Part shown: positions 10,929-23,499 of the stretch, piece by piece
Layout: each line of letters opens with the position of its first letter
Position numbering within the stretch: position 1 is the first letter of the stretch
Assembly (NCBI GenBank): GCA_002778195.1
Contig: PCDI01000006.1
Coordinates: forward strand, 2,051,950-2,115,949
From: Raffaelea ambrosiae
Taxonomy: Eukaryota > Ascomycota > Sordariomycetes > Ophiostomatales > Ophiostomataceae
Direction of reading: 5' to 3'
Length of the DNA stretch: 64,000 nucleotides
Notes under the pieces: model-generated
Told to the model about the DNA's origin: nothing
Databases searched by the model: none
The model's input: the letters and a program-made list of their open reading frames with translations, nothing else
Position numbers and translations under genes: made by a program

Positions 10929-13449
10929 TCACGCCGTCCGCCCTAGCTTCTGGCCGTCCGCTGCGTCCTTCTCTACGTCCACCACCTCGGCCGCGACGGC
11001 GACGGTGACCCGGTGGCTGCCGGCTTTCCCGTCGTGGCCGTCCTGCACCGCCTTGCCCGTGCTGGGATCGATCGGCGCACCCACCGAGTCGTGCGTCGCA
11101 TCCCACGCGGCCAGCTGGGCCACGGGAATCTTGCGGATGGTGTGGCTGCGCGCGCCGTTGTCGAGGAAGACGACCTCCTGGCGCACGCGGTAGCCACGGA
11201 GTTGGGGAATGCCGTAGATCCACAGCCAGTAGTAGATGCCGCACCCGAGGAGACTGTGGGGAGGAGGAGCCCAGGGTTAGCTTCGTTGTCGAGGAGACTA
11301 GGGGTACCCGGAGACCAGGCGAGAACAGGGAGGAGAAGACGACGAAAGCAGAAGGGAACCCGATGTAAGCGGAGCGGGAAGGGAAAGACGGAAAAGTAAA
11401 CAAAAGACATAAACAAAGTCCAGGGAATCGCTTACATGCCAAGGCCCGTCACAATGTACGTGCCGTACCAGAAGCTCACGTCGGCGCCGCCGGCCGGCGG
11501 CGGGTACCACGGCATGACCAGCAAGAACACCTGCACGGCCATGTTGAAGAGGAGCGCGGCGTTCCAGGCGCGGAACTCGGGCCGCGGCAGGCTCAGTCGC
11601 CGTCGCCGCCACCGGACAACAAAGATGCCGCAGACCATGAGCAGGTCGAACACGGCCGACGGGTACACCTTGAGATCCGTGACTATGACGCTTTGTTAGT
11701 AGTGTCTCTTCCCGGGTGGCCCTTTTTGTCTCGGGTCTTGCAAGGTCCTCCAGAACACCCCTTGTTTGGATCCTTTGTCTCGGCCCGGTCGTTTTCTGGT
11801 CTTTGGCCTTGCTTGTTTGTTTTGCATCTCGTTCCGTTTTTTCCCATGTTTTTTTGTTTTGTTTTCTTTCTTTCTTTCTTTTGTTTTCTTTTTTGTCTTC
11901 TTTCTTTTCTTTTCTTTTGTTTTCCTTCTTTTGTCTTCTTTCTTTCTTTATTCTCCCCCACTTACTAAAATTAAAGGCGTCGCCCGCCGGCGGCGCCAGA
12001 ATCATCACAATCGTCAGCGCCCACTTGACCGTGTACGGCCCCAGCGGCGTGCCAAACGGCCTCGTCGACGCCCAGAACCGCGGCCACGGCAGCACCCCCT
12101 GCCGCCCGCACTCGCGCAGCATCCGCGACGAGCCCAGCAGCACCGCCACCAGGTTGCCAAACGCCGACAGCGCAATCAGCACATTCAGCCCGCGCACCCG
12201 CGCGCCGTCTCCCCAGACGGCGCCGAAGAAGAGCGACGCGGCCACCAGGCTCGAGCGCCGGAACGCGTCGGCCGGCACCGCGGCCAAGTAGGCCACGTTG
12301 GCCAGCACGTAGAGCACGGCGACGACGACGAGGGCGACAAAGGCGTGGCGGCGCAGCGTCCGCACGGGGCTCTTGACCTCGTTGACCACGTTGAACGCGT
12401 TGGTGTAGCCGGCGTACGAGAAGACGATCTTGTAGAGGGCGTTGGTCAGGCCGTAGGCGCTGGCGCTGGTGCTGCCGTCGAACGCGTGCGCGAAATGGCC
12501 CGGCGCGTCCGGCACCCGGGTGCCGCCGCCGAGGACGACGAGCCCGGTCACGCCAATGAACACCAGCGTCAGCACCTTGGCGATGCCGATGGCGTTGGAG
12601 ACCCAGTACGAGAAGCGGGTATGGAAGGAGACGACTACGCATGTGAGCATTGGGGGACGCCGTCGAGGAGAAGGGTAGGAGGGCCTCCATTGGAGGACGC
12701 CGTCGAGGAGAAGGGTAGGAGGGGGCACAGACGTACGCAGATAGGCAGCCGTGTACCCGGCCACGGCCACGCCCTTGAGCTGCCAGTCGGTCGGCGCGCG
12801 GCCGCTGGCCCGGAACAGGTAGCTGGCCAGCACGATGGCGTTGCCGCTGCTGAACGACAGCGTCACCGACTGGAAGGCAAACGTCGTCGGGAACAGCCAG
12901 CGCGGCCGCGGGTAGGCCTGCTCGAGGTAGACCACCTCGGACCCGGACCGGTTGGGAAAGTACGACGCATACTCGAGGTACACGGCCAGCGACGACAGCG
13001 AGATGACGAAGCCCAGCACCCAGTAGACGAGGGCCAGGCCGACCGAGCCCACGCCCTTGAGGATGGTCGCGGCTGCCTGCGTTAGTCGTGTCTTGTCTAG
13101 AGGGGCATGCATGCCGTGTTCCTCCCCCCCTCCACCTCTCCATGGGTCACCCACGCGTAGAATAAATGCCCGTGCCGATCATCATGCTGACGTTCAGAAA
13201 GACGATCGTCACCGGTCCCACCGCGTAGCCCAGCGGCGAGTGCACCTCCACGGGCGCGCCGGTGGCTTCCTGGTACGCCGGCGGCGAGTCGTTGCCGGCC
13301 TTCTCGGCCACAAAGACGAGACCGCCGTCCGCGATCTCGCCGTGCTGGGCCGCCGCGCTCGCGCTGTTGCTGCTGCTCGGTGGCGTGCCGCCGTCGGAGT
13401 CGACGTCGGCCTCAGCCCGCCGACTGAACGGGCGACGCCAGAAGGACAT
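10929..13449 (-). CDS. MUP1-like methionine/LAT-type amino acid permease
   Basis: A 623-residue plasma-membrane transporter related to yeast high-affinity methionine permease Mup1 (APC superfamily, LAT-like). Five exons: 13449-13155, 13072-12737, 12634-11966, 11682-11436 and 11253-10929. All introns are GT-AG, of 82, 102, 283 and 182 nt, and every join is in frame. The first join restores GIYSTPATILKG, the canonical helix-1 motif with its unwound GTG(I/V)(F/Y)STP element. The second gives LLVSFHTRFSYW. The third gives FNFITDLKVYPS, and the fourth IVTGLGILLGCGIYYW. A long hydrophilic N-terminus (about 70 residues, with PPAY, a possible arrestin/Rsp5 recognition element) precedes the first helix. 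Intron 2 holds a 40-bp tandem duplication and intron 3 a very pyrimidine-rich tract on the plus strand. The substrate is inferred from the family. Confidence 0.92.
12648..12723. repeat. 40-bp-period tandem duplication inside MUP1-like intron 2
   Basis: A 36-bp segment at 12648-12683 recurs at 12688-12723 with one visible mismatch. The two copies make up about three quarters of the 102-nt intron (12635-12736), so the original intron was probably about 62 nt. Confidence 0.9.
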
Positions 13450-15227
13450 CGAAGAGCGGTCGAAGGGATGTCCTGGTCAGTATCGTTCTTGTTGGCTCGG
13501 TTTCTGCCGGGTGGTCCGTTTTCCAGACTGCCTAACAGCCTTTGCAGGAGACGAGCAGGTGAGAGATCAGATCACGTATCAGACCGCAAGAGACAGACGG
13601 AGGGGGGGGGGACAAAGATAAGCTGCATCCTGTAGAATATGTATATATATATATATTTACATGGACATTTGGATGCGGTGCGTATCCGTGGGTATATGCG
13701 TCCACATGTGTGTGTATCGCTTCCGTTGTTGCATCTGCGCCCAGACCATCGTCTGTTGACACACACACACATTCTCTTCTGTTCTTCCACAAGGGTGGAC
13801 GAAAACTCGGAATGTCCGCCTTGGCTGCCCTTGCCCAGCGGTCCTGCCATCCATGCCACGGCTTGCCTCACCCGGTGCACACTGGGTCGATGTGACGCCC
13901 TCTCTTTTTCTCGTTGTCTTTTTGCTGTTCTGGTGCTGATCAATGGGGAACTGATAAGCCCGTAGACCCAATGAACCCAATGACGATGCATTGCCAAGAC
14001 GTGCGCACTGCACCGACTGCTCAGACAAAGGCCCAGAAGAGCACCACCCGGCAAGCCTTTTGCAGCTGCCTACGAGGAGGGATATCCCGCGATGACGAGA
14101 ACGGGCCAAGAATGATGTGTCTGTGGAGGGGCCGACTTACCTATATGCGCAGTGCCACACAGGGTTGTCGTCGTGTGTGCGCGCGTCGCAGTGCCCGCGG
14201 AGAAGACATGCAGTCAGTGGTACGAACGTCTCCCCGTGGGGGGCACATGCGAGCAGTATCGCATTTTGCCTTTCCACAGTCTAGTCCCATCGTCCGCGCC
14301 ATTCCGTGCTCGAGCCAGAACACAGATGGTCGAGAAGCCGTTGTGGGGCCGTGATGCCCTTACGAAACAAATCTTCTTGCTACTTCTCTTCTTGGCCATG
14401 GACGGCCATACGTTGAACGGGTCCAGCAACGCCTATGGCTTGTCCAGATGGCAGACCTTGCTTGCCCCCCCCCNNNNNNNNNNNNNNNNNNNNNNNNNCC
14501 CCGTTCTGATGATTACACCTGCTGCGCTAGCCGTCACGTCATGCTCGGCGACAGCAACGCAAATCGATGATGCCATTCTGTTAAGGATCACCAATATAAA
14601 CACAGCCGCATGCACTATGGGGTTGTCAATTTATTCGCCTAATGCAATTTCGTTTTTTTTTGCTGGACCGGGGGCGCCTTCTCATTCAACTGGCGAGCAC
14701 GGACAGCCCTGACCTGTATGCATGTGAACCCGGCCTTGCTTCCAAGCAAGCACCTGCCAATATAATGAGTACATCGAAAAGAGGCCGAGCTTCCCAAGAC
14801 AAGGTTCCCCCATTCAAGACGGTGCACAATATTGACTTGGCCAGTCTTCACTTGCCTAGATTGGGAACAATCTCGCCACAGGCGGCGTTGTATGTTGCAC
14901 ACGTAACAGATCGAACGCACACCACTCGACTTACACGAGGTGTCACGAAAGGCCAAAGGATATGGAGACGAGTAAGCGCAAACGCATGCAAACACATGCA
15001 TGCCACACGCCAATTTGTTCAGCCGGGCGGCGGACTTTAAAATCGCCCGCGTGCGTCGGTCGCGGGCTGCTTAGTTCGGCTCGTCAAACCTGGAGTCCTA
15101 GTTATTTCCCGATTTTCTGTGCTTTTCCTCCTCCTTCGCATCGTCCACAGACGCAATACAACCATCCTTGCCGAGCACCGATCGCAGCCTCCCCCGTCAC
15201 CCAATACATATATACTGGCATCCCCCC
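13450..15227. other. Intergenic with promoters of two divergent genes
   Basis: The MUP1-like permease (minus) and the haloacid dehalogenase (plus) are divergent here. There is a TA tract at about 13636-13655, CA tracts near 13760, and an unsequenced stretch within a C run. No credible gene was seen. Confidence 0.5.
14474..14498. other. Assembly gap (25 N)
   Basis: Twenty-five N follow a run of nine C and precede CCCC. The gap lies in a poly-C tract, so its true length is unknown. Confidence 0.98.
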
Positions 15228-15250
15228 ATGGCTGCTGCCCCTGCCACCAG

Positions 15251-15292
<42 letters not shown>

Positions 15293-16088
15293 AGCCCCCT
15301 TGGGCCAGCTCAAGGCCCTGACATTTGACGTCTTCGGCACCGTCGTCGACTGGCGCTCGTCCGTCGAGGCGGCCCTGGCCGAGGCGTTTCGCAGCCAGAC
15401 GGCGTCCGCCGGCTTTGCCGCGCTGCCGGCCGACGTCCGGGCGCGCGCCCAAGCCCTGACCGCAGACGACCTGGCCCGGTTCGCGCAGGAGTGGCGGGAT
15501 GCGTACGGCCGCTTCACCCGCACCTTTGTGCCCGGGCAGACGCCCTGGAAGGACATTGACACCCACCACTACGACAGCCTGGTCGCGCAGCTGGCGCGGT
15601 GGCACCTGCCGGGCGTCTTCTCCGACGCAGAGACGCGCGCGCTCAGCCGCGTCTGGCACCGGCTGGCGCCGTGGCCGGACGCGGCCGCCGGCCTGCAGCG
15701 GCTCCGCACCGGGCGCCTCGTCACCGCGACGCTCTCCAACGGCAACCAGTCGCTGCTGCGCGACCTCGACGCCTATGGCGCGCTGGGGTTTGCCCGGATC
15801 CTCTCCGCCGAGGACTTCCGCGCCTACAAGCCCAGCCCGGCCACGTATCTCGGCGCCGCCGCCGCGCTGGGCGTGCAGCCGGCCGAGGTGGCCATGGTGG
15901 CGGCGCACCTGCGCGACCTGCAGGCCGCCAAGAGCCACGGCCTGCGGACCATCTACGTGGAGCGGCCCGGCGAGGAGGCCTGGTCCAAGGACGACCAGCA
16001 GTACAAGGACGCCAAGGCCTGGGTGGACCTCTGGGTCGGCCAGGACGAGGACGGCTTCCGCGCGGTGGCCAAGAGACTTGGCCTGTGA
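15228..16088 (+). CDS. Haloacid dehalogenase-like hydrolase, type II
   Basis: A single-exon 286-residue HAD-superfamily enzyme of the L-2-haloacid dehalogenase type. Motif I is DVFGTVVDW with the nucleophile at D34, motif II is TLSNGN, motif III Lys is in YKPSPATY, and the motif IV region reads MVAAHLRDLQAAK. Family members hydrolyse 2-haloalkanoates or act on other small carboxylates. In fungi the substrate is usually unknown. The chosen start gives an N-terminal run of 13 Ser (positions 8-20) encoded mostly by a (TCG)n microsatellite at about 15251-15288; this precedes the fold and may vary between strains. The frame is open 60 nt further upstream, but without an ATG. Confidence 0.9.
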
Positions 16089-16860
16089 GCCCTCTGATGA
16101 CCACAGTATTCAAATCCATCTACAGTCGTGTCGCCAGCCTTGGCAATTGGTACATCACAATCGGGTCTCCAGCACAAGTCTCTTGGGGGCAGAGTGAGGA
16201 TATCTTCGATGGTACCCCTCCGGCAGGGAAAAATGGCCACTCGTGATCGCCCTGCCTCCACCAACGAAGCAACCAAAGAAGAACAAAAAAAAAAAAGAAA
16301 AAAAAAGAGAAAGAAATAACAGTCTCCGCACTTGGGTCGAGCGACGACATGTGGAGAAGCCGACTTATCTCGGCAACCGGATGGTTCCGTCCGCGGGGCC
16401 TCCCCTCGGTTGCGGTATGACGCTGACCAAAGATAAGGGAAAGAGGAGAAGTGAGGCTACCTGGAGACGTGACGTGCATGTTCAGCGAGGGTTTCAATGA
16501 AGATATGACCAGACTGATAGGATATCTGCTTGTGGCAATCGAGAGGATGCCATTCTCAAATGTCCGGATAACAAACACCAGGGAGTGCAGGATATCGGGC
16601 TACACTGTCAATTATGAATGGGAACTGGGGGCCATCGTGGCCTGCTGGTCCAGATAACACTGCATCGTGGCTGATCGATTCTATGGGACATGGATTCACT
16701 GCCAGTCGCCCAAGCCGCCGGCAGGCAAACTGGCGAGCATCTTACAAGGGTGCTGTTGTCTGTTGTATTGGCGCATTTTGTCCGAGGGGCTCCGCCTGGG
16801 CCGGACAGCCATCTCACGCTTCTCTCCACTGCATCCTGTCCGTCGTACATCGAGGACATC
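16089..16860. other. Intergenic between convergent 3' ends
   Basis: The 3' flanks of the dehalogenase (plus) and the UNC93-like gene (minus) meet here. There is an A-rich tract at about 16284-16318. No gene was seen. Confidence 0.5.
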
Positions 16861-18375
16861 CTACACCACAGTATGCGCCTTCGCGTCCTTCGTCGCCTGC
16901 TCGGCCAGCTGGGCCTCGGCGCCCTTGACCCCGTCCATGGCCATTTCCTTGGCGACGTGGATGGGCACAATCACATGCTCTTCCTGGAAGTAGCGCGTCG
17001 TGGTGATGTAGCCCGCCCACGTCAGGTAGTACAGGCACGCAAACGCCGCCATGAACAGCGCGAACCACACCGTCACCTCCTTCCAGTACGCCGGCTTCAC
17101 CAAGTCGATGCCAAACGCAATCGTGATGCCCGCTGCCTGCGTTGCCGGCATCAGGCTCGCGTACCGCGCCAGCTTCTCGGGCGCGTTCGACAGCGCCCCG
17201 ACAAACCACAGCCGCAGCTGGAAGAAGAGCGAGTAGCTGACGCCCCAGACCATGTACAGCACGCACATGCGCCCGTAGTCGGGGTCCGTCCAGTCGATCG
17301 AGGGCCCCGGCCGGGCCCGGTCGGCGTAGGGCGGGCCCGCCACCAGGATCTCGCCGCCGACGAAGCCGGCCAGCACCACGACCAGGACGAGCGTCGTGAC
17401 CGCGTAGGCGCGCGTCGGCCGGCTCCAGCGCGTGCAGTCGGCCAGACCCCAGAAGACGGGCGTCACCAAGATGGGCACCAGCCAGTACAGCAGGTTGTTG
17501 AGCGTGCGCGTGCGCAGCGTAAACGTGTACGAGTTGACGGCGCTGTGCGGCGCCAGGTGGCTCTCGACCACAAACATGGGCAGCAGCATGAGCAGCGCCT
17601 CCTAGGTGCAGAGGAGCGCCCACAGGCCCCGCAGCTCGACCTGGATAGATTTCTTCTGGAACTCGGCCAGCGCCGTGCCGTCGTCGCGCCGGATGGTCGC
17701 CGGGTCGGCCACAAACAGGGCGCCCACGGCGGCGGCGCACATGATCAGCAGGAACACCAGGTACAGGTACCAGGCCACCGCGGTCTCGGTGCGGTGCAGG
17801 TTGATGCCCAGCGCAACCAGCGAGCCGACGACGGCGCCCGACTTGATGATGGCCCAGTTGGAGAAGACGTAGAGGCCCTTGCGGTGCTCCTCGGGGTAGC
17901 AGGTCGAGACCCAGTTCTGGACCGCCCACAGCCCGCAGCCCAGCAGGCCGCTGACGGCACCCAGAAATTGGGGAACCCAGGTCAGGCCGGTGCGGTCGTA
18001 GATCCAGAAGCCGGCCAGGTAGATGGGGAAGCCCGAGGCGCCCAGAGCCAGCACGTAGCGGACGCCCATCACGTTGAGCAGGACGCTGTTGAAGAGCGAG
18101 CCCACGGCCCAGAGGCTGTCCTCGATGGCGTTGGTGCGCGAGGCCACCCACTGGGAGCTGGGCTTGCCGCCGCCGGCGCCTGCAGAACGAAGGGCAAGTC
18201 AGGACGCGAGTGGGGTCGGCACTTATACAACACATGGCTACGTACCCAACCCGGTCAGGGCCACATAGAGACCGGCTGTGGCTGCGGTGATCACAGAGCA
18301 GTAGCAGGTCTGCACGTAGGGGCTTCGCCAACGAAAGGAGCCCAGCTTCGGGGACATGTCTTCAGAGTCAGACAT
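16861..18375 (-). pseudogene. UNC93/DUF895-like MFS transporter, interrupted by a stop
   Basis: Two exons, 18375-18246 and 18179-16861, joined by a 66-nt GT-AG intron (join TGLGGAGGGKPSSQW). Together they would encode about 482 residues of an UNC93-like (DUF895) major facilitator with about 11-12 hydrophobic segments, including GSLFNSVLLNVMGVRY, the glycine-rich AVSGLLGCGLWAVQ and the WAIIKSGAVVGS stretch. The frame is intact apart from one TAG at 17602-17604, mid-protein, where the flanking residues (ALLCT, then EALLMLLPMF) align smoothly and a Trp or other sense codon is expected. No intron would remove it cleanly. Coding quality on both sides is good, so this is a very recent nonsense allele or a base-calling error rather than an old relic. 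Fungal members are plasma-membrane transporters of unknown substrate. Confidence 0.75.
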
Positions 18376-19154
18376 GGCGATGCTGGTTTTTTGTCTCTAA
18401 AGGCGTGGTTGTTTGTGGGATATGGGCTCTCGCAGTTCAGCTGCGGATAACGCACACATATACCTGCGCCTCATGCAAAAGACACAGCCTGATATTTCCC
18501 CTGGTGCGGGGGCAGTGTGTTATCAGACCAGTGTCGGATCTCCAGCGACCAGCAGATACCCGACACTCCATGTTGCAGTGGCACACCCCGCGGCCAAATG
18601 GGCCGCCAACGTCCGACAGCGGTAGCCGATGATGATAAGAGCTCGCGGGGGAATCTGACTGGAAGAGTGGACGAATCCGGATGGCAGCTGGATGGCGAAT
18701 GGGAGGAGTACATAAGCGCGCATGGAGAGACGACTGTCTTTGAGAATTCGAGTGTAGTGTCTTCACAAACTGAACCCAGCTGCCATGGCCACCGCTATGT
18801 AGATGACGAGGACGTCAGCCGTGCCCGCCGTCCTGGACCCCCCAGCAGCCGAGATTGGCCCGGACGCGGTCCCCGATATACCGGACCTATTCCGCAAGAA
18901 GAGGCTCTGGCCGTCGGAGTCGACACCGCCCGTATTCCGGGCGCAGATGATCCCGTAACCAGCAGGCCCTCTCATCCGCTTGGCCCGCCGGTTTTCTGCC
19001 GCATCTTTGCCCTCGCCCTCGACCTGCCCGGAGGACTACTCCGACACCAAGACGACCCACCCTATGGCCGGCGTGCCCACACTTCCGAGACAATGATCAA
19101 TGTATTTCTGAATGCACTTCCCGAGTTGCAACTGTGTACATGTCCGAGAAGTCG
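18376..19154. other. Intergenic: UNC93-like promoter and NLR 3' flank
   Basis: This lies between two minus-strand genes. Several open frames of 60-213 codons occur on both strands but show no recognisable domain. Confidence 0.5.
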
Positions 19155-22100
19155 TTAGACATGTAGCGTTTCCACCCCCCTGAGAATGCTTTCCCCGTCC
19201 CAGCTCTGCAGCATCGCCTCTGACGCCTTCGTGCGCAGATGCTCTGGGCCCAGCACGCGTCGCCTCGCTTCCAGACACGCCCGCATTTTGTCCCGCGCCT
19301 CGGCGTCCCGCCCAACCCGTTTCCAGGCCAGCGCGAGGCCGTGCATGCTAGCCAGCGTGCCGGGGTGCTCGTTGCCCAGAACGCGGCGGCTGAGAAGCTC
19401 CCGCAGCTCCATGCCCTGGGGGGTGGTCTGCCGGTCCATGTCGGCGTCAGGAAACGCCACGTCGACATGGGTAAAGCCCGGTGGCTGCGGCTGCGGCTGC
19501 GGTGTCTTCTGCTGTTGGCTGGGCTTTTTCTCCTGGTCCTTCTTCAGCGCTTCGATGGCCTCGCTCGTCAGGCGTTCCGTTTCCTCGAGCTGCCCGTTCT
19601 CTCGGTAGCTCGTCGCCAGGTTGTTCATGCTGATGATGGTGTCCACGTGCCCATGGCCCAGCACGCGGCGTCTCGTCTCCAAAATATGGGCGTGCAGCGC
19701 AATGGCGTCGGCCCACCGCTTCTGGTCGTGGTACAGCCCGGCCAGGTTGTTCTGGGCGCCGAGCGTCTGCTGGTCGTCGGGGCCAAACGCCGCCTCCATG
19801 GCCGCGATCAGCTTCGCCGACTCGGCCTCGGCCTCGTCCATCCGGCCCTTCTTGCCCAGGGCGCACACCAGATTGCCCCAAACGGCCGGCGTCTGGCGGT
19901 CGTCCTTGTCCAGCAGCGTTGCACCCTTCAGCTGCGCCAGTGCCTCCCGGTAGAGTCCAATGGCGTCGTCCACGCGGCCTTGGGCCTCCCACGTCAGAGC
20001 CAGATTGTTCATGGCATCCCGCGTTTGAAAGTGCGGACCCTTCCAGCCCATCCAGGCGAGCGTCGCCGCCTGGAGACACACCTCGGCTTCGGCATAGCGC
20101 CCTTCCAGGCACAGACAGTGCCCCAGCCGGCTGGCCAGGAAGAGCGGGTAGAGGCCGTCATGGGCGCCCCGGATTTGAAACACGTACATGGCATGTGGGA
20201 TGTACACTTTCCACACGTCCCGGTCGGCGAGCGTAATGCGCAGCAGCTTGTCAGACAGCTGCTCGGCGGCCTGGTCAGAAAATGCCTCTAGGCTGTGCCG
20301 TTGACGCAGCCAGCTCCGCGTGGCCAGCCGCACCAGACGGTGCATGTGGATGGCTGCATGCGCTGAGGGCTTCTGTGTGGACACGAACGAGTAGCCCTTG
20401 AGCAGGCCCATGGCCTCGATATGCAGCTTTCGCGATGGAAGCGGCGGCAACAGACTGGGCGGTATGGCCACCGGGCCTACGCAGGCCATGAACGAGAGGT
20501 AGTCGGCGGCCGGGGGGTGCCGTGTCCGGATCTGCTCAAACGAGATAAGCCACGTCTTGGCCACGGGATGCTTGGCCGTGCTACCGCCGCTGTACTCGTA
20601 CCTTCCTTCCTCCTCGAAACCTTCGCTCAACAGGGCGACCACCTCGCTCTCGTCCTGTTCGTCCAGCAACTCCATGTAGTCGGTCAGCTCGATGCCGTTG
20701 GCGTTGATGTACATGGCCGCCTGCACAATGGCCAGCGGCAGACGTGTGAGCTTTTCAAGAAGCGAGTCCGCTGCCCCCCCCACCTCGTCGTCGACAAGAT
20801 CCGGGTCCGTGAGGTGAGCCCGGAGCAGCTGCCGACAGTCGCTTGTGTCCATCTCGGTCATCTCCACAATGTCTCGACCTGTGAGCCTGACGGCGAGCTT
20901 CATGTCCCGGGTGGTAAAGAGGATGGATCCTCGATTGCTCTTTGGCAGAGATTTTGAGCCAGGATGACCGAGCCATATCGCATCGTCGTCCACGTTGTCA
21001 AATACGAGCAACCAGGAACCAGTGTCCTTGTGGCTGAGATAATTGTGCACCAGCTTCGCCACGTCGGCGCCGGGCTGGTCCCATCCAGCAATGTGCAGTT
21101 CCGAAGCCACGTCTCGATAAGACTGCCCCAGCGCCTCGCTGCTCGCGGCGCTGATCCACAGGACAGACTCGTGCTCTGCTTTTGTCCGGTAGCAAAACTC
21201 CGCGGCCACTTGCGTCTTTCCCATACCGCCTAGGCCAACCAGCGTGACCCGTGCCGTTTGGTCTCTTTTTCGCTCCGAGACAAGCATTCGGAAGAGTCGC
21301 TGCAGCTCCGTCTCCCGGCCTGTGAAGGCATCGTTCCTCTCGTATGGCACCAACCAGGTGCGACTGGAGGCTGTGTGGCGGTTAGCAAATGGTGCATGCA
21401 CGAGAAAAGAGAGATGGACGTTTCGTACACGGCTGGCTGAAAACATCCACGGATTTTCGGGCATTCATAACCTCTGTTCTCAGCCTTCTTTGCGCGCTCT
21501 CTCTACCCTCCCCATAAATTAGGGGGAGGTAAACACCAAAGATGCCCAAGAGACAGTAGGCCAGATCTTCTTCCAGGGTCGCCTGTCGTTTCTCGGCCCA
21601 GCGGAAGCGGTCTTCGATGCTAAAGTCGGAGAGAGAGCTGCTCCGCAACGCAACTTGTGGAATGCCTGTGGCTGCGTGGATTGCGTTTTCCAGGGTCGTC
21701 TTGTCGCCCAGCAGAAGGCCCTCCCTGGAGAAGAACTCGACAGATGCGGAGGCCAACAGCTCCTGGAGGGTCCAAGCTCGGGTGAACCACTTGCTCGCCA
21801 GAAAGGCAGGCAAGAACGATGACTGGCTCGGCGTATCGTCCTCGCTGCCGTGGGCTTCCGCCGAGACGTCTTCCAGGTACACGTAACATTTGACGGCATT
21901 TTGGTACCATCGAAACATGGAGTTGATCGAGCGAGACAGCTCGGTCATGTCCGCCTTGTTGATGCAGCAGGAGTCGACCCAGAAGTACTCCAGTCCATCT
22001 CGTGCCGTCTGCTCCGCGCAGAATGCGATTTTGAGATACCCAGGCTTGTCCACGCCCCCTCCCAATATCATGTCCTCGAAGGTGACCTCATCGCCGGCAG

Positions 22101-22200
22101 CACCCCACCTGTGGGAGAGAATGGCGTAGCTCGGCAGGTCCCGGTCTTGGATGTCGGCGGTTAAAGACAGTCCCTCGGCGCTGTAGTGGAGAAGACGCAT
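19155..22200 (-). CDS. HET-NB-ARC-TPR NLR (STAND) protein
   Basis: A 995-residue tripartite fungal NOD-like receptor. Two exons, 22200-21430 plus base 21429, and 21370-19155, are separated by a 58-nt GT-AG intron with a CTAAC branch site; the lengths sum to an exact frame. Residues about 20-170 are a HET domain (YAILSHRWG, then FWVDSCCINK, then SINSMFRWYQNA, KWFTRAWTLQELLA). The NB-ARC NTPase has Walker A GLGGMGKT at 303-310, Walker B WLLVFDNVDD at about 377-386, RGSILFTTRD and LTRLPLAIVQAA (GLPL-like). The C-terminal third holds tetratricopeptide repeats with A-x4-A-x7-R-R-V-LG units of the kinesin-light-chain type. Such proteins act in heterokaryon incompatibility and non-self recognition: the TPR senses, NB-ARC oligomerises and HET triggers cell death. 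Start: ATG 22200 gives the typical MRLLHY HET N-terminus; an upstream in-frame ATG at 22242 is less likely. The repeats are divergent, so this is probably not a hypervariable high-identity allele. Confidence 0.92.
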
Positions 22201-23499
22201 GGCAAATCGTGGTAGGCCAGAGAAGGGGTGCCCAACATGCACAAGCAGACCACGTTGATGAAAGACAAAGGGGGTGCATAGTATGGCGAGGTTTTGTGCA
22301 CCCTTTGGGGCCTATTTCAGCTGTGGCTCGGCGGCCTTGGCAGGCAGACTGTGCAACCAAATGGGGAAGGAGCGATGGCAATGCCAAGAACGATGTTGCC
22401 CGTCACGTGCTGCACACAGCGCTTGCCCTGGCCATCTAGCCAAGATCTCGTTCAGAAGCAAGAGAAGCAAGAGAAGCAACAGAAGGAAATAGACGCTCAC
22501 AATTTCTTTTTTTTCTTGGGGTTTCTTTTCTTTTCTTGGTTTGTCGCTGACATGGCGCACAGCAGGTGCAGTACATGACTCGCGCGAAACCGGCTAAAGT
22601 CTTTCCTCAGCTCCCTTAGTGACTCACCATACCGGTCAAGAATGGCCAGGAACAGCAGAAAGACAAAGAACAATACAAATTCCAGCAAACATTTGATGTG
22701 TGCCACTAAGATTGGAACATGGAAGATTCCTCGGCTATGTTAGGCTTCGTCGTTGGGAATTAGAAAACCGTTGAAAGCTAGAGCGTCAGCGGCACAAGGA
22801 TGATTTCTAGGGATAGCACCCTTGAACAGTTCCTTTGACAAATTTCCTTTGACAAATGCCCAAACGTGACCACGCAGCAATAATCATCAGACGCCCCTAA
22901 TCTACTGGAAACTACTATTTCTCGCCGTGTTGACAAGCACTCGCCTGCTCGATCTCATTACACGTGAAACCCCCGCCCTTCCCTTTTGTACGAGACACTG
23001 CCAATCTTTTCCCTAAGGCTGTCTGTTCGGCCCCCTTCTTTTAACTTCATACAGCTTTCTCTGGACTGGGGATAACCCTGGGCAGCCGAGCTCTTTGTCA
23101 GGGTGGAATCAGAAGAAGATATAATATTGTTTACGCTCGTCCATCTCGAATTTCCTTTGTGAGGGTTTTCCGGATCTGTTACCAATGCGGCTTCTTTCCC
23201 AGGCATGGTATCAACCAGCTTCCATGAATAGAAAACACCACGCCTTTCTGTCCGCATGGACCAATCTCGCACAGTTCAACTCGCTCCCTATCTAGGCTCC
23301 TGCCTGCCTGTTTCCGGCATTGGCTATACGAGCCCAACAGCTTCCAGAAGTCCCTCCAAATTCCATGCTCAGCCCGGTGCGTAAGCATATATATGACAAT
23401 TTCTAGTATTTTCTGCTACACCCCACCCGCTTTCCTTCTCGACACTGGATTTTCCCACAAAGGCTGCCAAGACTTGACAAGAAGACTTCTCCAGTCACA
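22201..23499. other. Divergent promoter region: NLR and subtilisin-like gene
   Basis: The HET-NB-ARC-TPR gene (minus) and the subtilisin-like gene (plus) start at either end. No other gene or clear repeat was seen. Confidence 0.5.

Noticed and set aside
6464..18375. Repeat-induced point mutation (RIP) as cause of the two in-frame TAG stops.
   Set aside because: The two genes are not repeats of each other or visibly AT-shifted, and the MYND Cys losses are T-to-C and T-to-G changes, not the C-to-T changes of RIP.
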